Positions 55,947 through 59,290 of a DNA stretch of 59,290 nucleotides are shown in pieces. The first letter of the stretch is position 1. Every line of letters starts with the position of its first letter. Origin of the DNA: an uncultured Alcanivorax sp. GTDB lineage: Bacteria > Pseudomonadota > Gammaproteobacteria > Pseudomonadales > Alcanivoracaceae. The DNA is taken from the NCBI GenBank assembly GCA_913055795.1, contig CAJXLA010000004.1, positions 1 to 59,290 of the forward strand. Reading direction: 5' to 3'. A program made the position numbers and the translations under genes. The notes beneath the pieces were generated by a model, which was not told the DNA's origin, ran no database searches, and saw only the letters and a list, made by a program, of their open reading frames with translations.

Positions 55947-55965
55947 CAACCATACCCATGGCGGA

Positions 55966-56496
55966 TCACTGATGAAAGTCCACCGCAAACCAGAGCACGG
56001 TGTAATGATTGTCCCCGACCCGGGCCATGGCGGGACCGAACCAGATGCCGGATGCCGTTTCGCGCAGCTCGTCGCGGATATGGCGGATGGGCAAGGGGTT
56101 GGATGGCTGATCATAGTCCAGCACGACCGCATTCCGCTCATCCACCACCGAGGCTTCGATGCGCGTCTCGAAATCAAACCATTCCGGCTTGTAGCCCAGC
56201 AGATTCAGGCGATTGTTGCCACTGCCCTGCTTGCCGGAATGCGCGGAGAAGCCCTTGCCCAGCCAGGGAAAGACCGGCGTGCTGGCGAACGCCTGGATCA
56301 GTTGATCGACGGGATTCCAGTCCAGCTTGTTGACCGCCAGCACTTCGCCCGCCGGCTTGCCGTCCAGAGGTTGGATGCTGGTGGCGGCGGACACTTGCTG
56401 GTAGAGCGCGGCCAGTTCGTCACAGCTGCGCTGTTTGAGCTCTTCAATGGTGATGGCCTGTTGCGGCGATGTAGTCGTTGCGCTTGTGGTTGCCAT
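55966..56496 (-). CDS. Uncharacterised soluble protein upstream of gcvT
   Basis: A 176-residue protein, no signal peptide or membrane helix. The N-terminus is Thr/Ser-rich and disordered (residues 1-12). A helical stretch follows, then an alpha+beta body with WLGKGFSAHSG, GYKPEWFDFETRIEASVVD, VVLDYDQPSNPLPIRHIRDELRET (in part) and a C-terminal W-x-G-P pattern ending TVLWFAVDF. It recalls the small lipocalin-like GXWXG/DUF4334 proteins but I would not assign it. ATG 56496 is fixed by AGGAGG. It lies between ubiI (50 bp upstream) and its own terminator. Confidence 0.65.
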   Translation of the reverse strand: MATTSATTTSPQQAITIEELKQRSCDELAALYQQVSAATSIQPLDGKPAGEVLAVNKLDWNPVDQLIQAFASTPVFPWLGKGFSAHSGKQGSGNNRLNLLGYKPEWFDFETRIEASVVDERNAVVLDYDQPSNPLPIRHIRDELRETASGIWFGPAMARVGDNHYTVLWFAVDFHQ

Positions 56497-56546
56497 AGCT
56501 TCCTCCTGCGGAATGCTGTTGCCGGATTCCCATCCTGACAGGCGGT

Positions 56547-57797
56547 TCAAGCACCTTCAGCGTCATCTGAATGCGCATTGCGGGTCGCACCACGCGGGCG
56601 CGCCCGGGCCGGCAGGTCGCCGTCGCGACCCAGGGCCTGGCGGGCGAGCGCACCCTTGACCGGCGCCAGCTGATTGAGTCCGCGCATGCCCGTATTCCGC
56701 ACCCAGCGCGCGGCCGGCGCGCGTTGTTCGAACACGAACTGGAAACCGCGCAGCGCGTTCTGCATGAACGCGTTGTGACCCCGGCGGCGCCGCTGGTAGC
56801 GCCGCAGCACGGATTCGTGATCAAACGCAAAACCCCGGTTCAGGGCACGCTCGATTTCCTCGGCCAGCACGCCCGCATCCAGCAGCCCCAGATTGATGCC
56901 CTGGCCCGCCAGTGGATGGACGACATGAGCGGCGTCACCGATCAGGGCCAGGCCCGGGCGGCTGTAGTCACTGGCATGGAGTTCGCGCACGGGAAAGTGC
57001 GCGCGCGCGCTCGCCGGCTGCAATTCGCCCAGCCAGGCGCCGGTGGCCGTGGTCAGTTCGCGCGCAAAGGCGGCGTCGTCCAGCGCCGCCAGCCGCTCGA
57101 TCTCGTCGGGCGGCGCGGACCAGACCAGCGAGCACTGGTGACCATCACCAAACAGCGGCAGCAGGGCCACGGGTCCTGAATCCAGAAAGGCCTGACGCGC
57201 GCAGCGCCCGTGCGCGCGTTCCGTGTTCAGCGTGGCCACGAGCGCGTAGTGGCCGCTATCGCGCACGGGGGCGGGAATGCCGGCGGCATCGCGCACCCGC
57301 GAGTGGGCGCCATCGGCGCCGATCAACAGCCGTGCGTGGCGAGTGGACCCATCGGCGAGCTCCGCGCGCCAGCCCTGCTCTTCGCGCACCAGCGCCGTAA
57401 CGCGCACTCCGGTTTCCCAGTGCACGGCATCCCGCTCGCGGCAGGTTTCGTAGAGGGCACACACCAGAGCCGCGTTTTCCAGAATCCAGCCCAGCTGATC
57501 CGCGCCCGCTTCACCGGCCTGAAAATCCACCTCGCCGGTACCGTCGCCATCGCGCACCGCCATGTCGGTGTAAGCGCACACTCGCTCTTCCGGCAGCCGC
57601 TGCCAGGCACCGGCGCTGCGCAAGAGCCAGTGACTGGCTTCGTTGAGCGCCGACACGCGCAGGCCGGGTTCCCCCTCGGCGGCGGCCGGTTCCGGGGCAC
57701 CATCAAACACGCGCACCCGCAACCCTGTGTCGGCCAGCAGGGCCGCCATGGCGCCCCCGGCCATGCCGCCGCCAATGATGAGTACATCGGTTTCCAT
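56547..57797 (-). CDS. ubiI: FAD-dependent ubiquinone hydroxylase UbiI-type
   Basis: A 416-residue flavin monooxygenase of the UbiH/Coq6 family: FAD-binding VLIIGGGMAGGAMAALLADTG (in part), the DG motif LLIGADGAHSRVRDAAGI, and the second FAD motif LIGDAAHVVHPLAGQGINLG. The GDAAHVVHPLAGQG version and the location downstream of ubiH fit UbiI (VisC), which introduces the C5 hydroxyl in ubiquinone synthesis. It starts 2 bp after ubiH. UbiF or UbiM activity cannot be excluded without phylogeny. The C-terminus is Arg-rich and somewhat extended. Confidence 0.85.
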   Translation of the reverse strand: METDVLIIGGGMAGGAMAALLADTGLRVRVFDGAPEPAAAEGEPGLRVSALNEASHWLLRSAGAWQRLPEERVCAYTDMAVRDGDGTGEVDFQAGEAGADQLGWILENAALVCALYETCRERDAVHWETGVRVTALVREEQGWRAELADGSTRHARLLIGADGAHSRVRDAAGIPAPVRDSGHYALVATLNTERAHGRCARQAFLDSGPVALLPLFGDGHQCSLVWSAPPDEIERLAALDDAAFARELTTATGAWLGELQPASARAHFPVRELHASDYSRPGLALIGDAAHVVHPLAGQGINLGLLDAGVLAEEIERALNRGFAFDHESVLRRYQRRRRGHNAFMQNALRGFQFVFEQRAPAARWVRNTGMRGLNQLAPVKGALARQALGRDGDLPARARPRGATRNAHSDDAEGA

Positions 57798-57799
57798 GT

Positions 57800-58972
57800 T
57801 CACGAGACCAGTCCCATGGCTCTGCGTGCGAAAAGATGGCGCGGCCCGGGCGACAGGTCCAGCCCCACCAGCCCCAGCTGCCGGGCATGGCCCAGGGGCC
57901 CGCGCTGGCGGAACAACGGCGTCAGGTGCCGGGAAAAGGTAGCCACTGCCCACTGATCCCGCGCCCGGGCCCGTTCCCAGTCGCGCAGCAGGGCCCAGTC
58001 CCCGGGGGCCTCGGCCGTGGCCACCCGGTCCGCCAGCGCCACCAGATCACGGACAGTGAGATTGAACCCCTGGGCGGCCACGGGCGACAGGGTATGGGCG
58101 GCATTGCCCACCACCACGGCGCCGGGCACGGCCTGGGCCACCGCCCGGGTCAGGATCAGCGGATAACGCGCGGGCGCACCCAGGCGGTGAAAACGCCCCA
58201 GCCGGCTGTAGAAATGGTGTTCAAGCTCGGCGATCAGGGTTTGCGGGGCGGCGGTTTCGCGGGCCTGAATGGCCGCCCGCGGGCCACTCCAGACCACGGC
58301 CATGCGGCCTTCGGTCATGGGCAGCAGGGCCACCGTGCCCTCGTCGGTAAAGCGCTCATAGGCCGTACCCTGGTGCGGCACTTCGGTGACCCCATTGGCC
58401 ACCAGCGCGTCCTCGCCGGTGTCCTCGTGGTGCGCGGCGATGCCCAGCTTGTCGCGCGTCGCGGATTGCGCACCGTCGGCCACCACCAGCAAGGACGTGG
58501 AGAGTTCGAGGCCGCTTTCAAGCGTGGCGTTATAGCCCTCGGGCGTGCGTTGCAGCGACGCCACCCGGTCGGGCGCGATCACATGGATTGCGTCATCCGC
58601 GGCCAGCGCACCCAGCAACACACGACCCAGCCAGCGGTTCTCCATGACCGCCCCCAGGCGCGCCACGCCTTCCTCGTGCGCGCGGATACGGGTCACACCC
58701 GGGCGGCCCGCCCGGGACACATGCACGGTGGTGATATCCGCCGCCTGCGTCAGCAGCTCGTCCAGCAGGCCGATTTCGTCGAGTGCATCCAGGGTGCCGG
58801 CGGCCAGGGCCGTGCGGCGGGCGTCAAAGCTGGGCGAAAGGGGTTGGTCCGGGTCCGGCAGATCGACCGCTTCCACCAGGGTGACCCGTTCCGCGCCCCG
58901 GTGGCGCAGCAGCAGGGCCAGGGCCGCACCGGCCATGCCCCCGCCCACGATGAGAAAGCCCGCCGGGCTCAT
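57800..58972 (-). CDS. ubiH: 2-polyprenyl-6-methoxyphenol 6-hydroxylase
   Basis: A 390-residue flavin monooxygenase: [19 protein letters not shown] at the N-terminus (shown in part as [14 protein letters not shown]), [18 protein letters not shown] (DG motif) and [20 protein letters not shown] with the GNAAHTL-PVA-QGFNL signature seen in UbiH. It hydroxylates the C1 position of the benzoquinone ring of ubiquinone precursors at the membrane. ATG 58972 overlaps the pepP stop (ATGA) and is 2 bp upstream of ubiI in turn, an arrangement as in E. coli pepP-ubiH-ubiI. Confidence 0.92.
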   Translation of the reverse strand: MSPAGFLIVGGGMAGAALALLLRHRGAERVTLVEAVDLPDPDQPLSPSFDARRTALAAGTLDALDEIGLLDELLTQAADITTVHVSRAGRPGVTRIRAHEEGVARLGAVMENRWLGRVLLGALAADDAIHVIAPDRVASLQRTPEGYNATLESGLELSTSLLVVADGAQSATRDKLGIAAHHEDTGEDALVANGVTEVPHQGTAYERFTDEGTVALLPMTEGRMAVVWSGPRAAIQARETAAPQTLIAELEHHFYSRLGRFHRLGAPARYPLILTRAVAQAVPGAVVVGNAAHTLSPVAAQGFNLTVRDLVALADRVATAEAPGDWALLRDWERARARDQWAVATFSRHLTPLFRQRGPLGHARQLGLVGLDLSPGPRHLFARRAMGLVS

Positions 58973-59290
58973 GCACCCTTCTGGCGGGCATCCGCCATGA
59001 GTTTCTCGATGTCGTCCACCGTCTTGGGCACGTCCCGGCTGAGCACGTCCGGGCCCTCTTTGGTGACGGCCACATCGTCCTCGATCCGGATGCCCATGCC
59101 ACGCCAGCGTTGCGGCACCTGCTCGTCCGCCGGATGGAAATAGAGGCCCGGCTCTACCGTGGTGACCATGCCCGGTTCCAGAACGCGCCACTGATCATGG
59201 ATCTTGTAGTCGCCCACGTCGTGAACGTCCAGGCCGATCCAGTGGCCGGTGCGGTGCATGAACCAGCGCCGGTAGTCGCCGGATTCGATC
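58969..59290 (-). CDS. pepP: Xaa-Pro aminopeptidase, C-terminal fragment (runs off the window)
   Basis: The last ~106 codons of a M24 metallopeptidase, reading in from the right edge: [48 protein letters not shown] (metal-ligand Glu) and [14 protein letters not shown] (second Glu). The [10 protein letters not shown] site with metal His is characteristic of PepP, a cytoplasmic proline aminopeptidase with two Mn ions. Overlap with ubiH (ATGA) matches the pepP-ubiH-ubiI operon. The N-terminal ~330 residues lie beyond the window. Confidence 0.9.
   Translation of the reverse strand, partial: IESGDYRRWFMHRTGHWIGLDVHDVGDYKIHDQWRVLEPGMVTTVEPGLYFHPADEQVPQRWRGMGIRIEDDVAVTKEGPDVLSRDVPKTVDDIEKLMADARQKGA

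Noticed and set aside
55698-55965. Glycine riboswitch expected before gcvT
   Set aside because: None of the core motifs (GGCGCCGAAGG, CUCUCAGG-like) is present on the minus strand; only terminator hairpins of the upstream gene are seen.

Overview
The window reads as chromosomal DNA of a GC-rich (by eye a little over 60% GC) gammaproteobacterium. The evidence is gene order: lptM-lysA-dapF-DUF484-xerC-yigB, HAD phosphatase/rppH-ptsP-tauE-lgt-thyA-folA, and pepP-ubiH-ubiI are all gammaproteobacterial blocks. Many proteins are mildly acidic and the glycine decarboxylase P protein is split in two, which would fit a halophilic or alkaliphilic lineage near the Chromatiales/Ectothiorhodospiraceae. 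The family placement is inference.

Layout. 1-2.4 kb: start of hemC, a TRL-like lipoprotein and an AlgZ/AlgR-type two-component pair, all leftward. 2.5-9.6 kb: argH, lptM, lysA, a haloalkane dehalogenase homologue, dapF, DUF484, xerC and yigB, rightward and tightly packed. 9.6-12.3 kb: a degenerate heptad repeat, a Fur-controlled hemP with a HemS-like gene, and two small uncharacterised genes. 12.3-21.8 kb: SLC13 transporter, folA, thyA, lgt, tauE, a divergent NRDE gene, a 162-bp palindrome, ptsP and rppH, then a divergent HAD phosphatase. 21.8-24.4 kb: imelysin-like lipoprotein, beta-barrel protein and SDR. 24.4-27.7 kb: a compact copper-efflux operon (merR-type regulator, copA, anchored cupredoxin) behind a 19-bp-spacer promoter. 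27.9-30.6 kb: response regulator, histidine kinase and a Cys-cluster protein.

30.6-46 kb, mostly leftward accessory and housekeeping genes: acetyl-CoA hydrolase/transferase, a GtrA/GtrB/ArnT-like lipid-linked glycosylation set, DUF6940, SMR efflux pump, YaeQ, an FtsH-type protease (rightward), the TIGR03545/TIGR03546 pair, DJ-1/PfpI, DUF411, ABM domain protein, a HAD nuclease-repair type phosphatase (rightward), YghU and a small membrane protein. 46-51 kb: a periplasmic binding protein gene overlapping a GGDEF/EAL sensor gene, a small EamA transporter gene broken by a 265-bp palindromic-ended element, and a HigBA-type toxin-antitoxin module. 51-59.3 kb: gcvT-gcvH-gcvPA-gcvPB, one unknown gene, ubiI, ubiH and the end of pepP.

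Most genes are ordinary core metabolism: arginine, lysine/peptidoglycan, folate/thymidylate, glycine cleavage and ubiquinone synthesis. The parts that depart from that are three non-coding repeats (heptad array, 162-bp palindrome, MITE-like insertion), the binding-protein/c-di-GMP sensor pair, the kinase operon with its Cys-cluster partner, and the dehalogenase inside the lysine block. I saw no CRISPR array, no rRNA or tRNA and no prophage.
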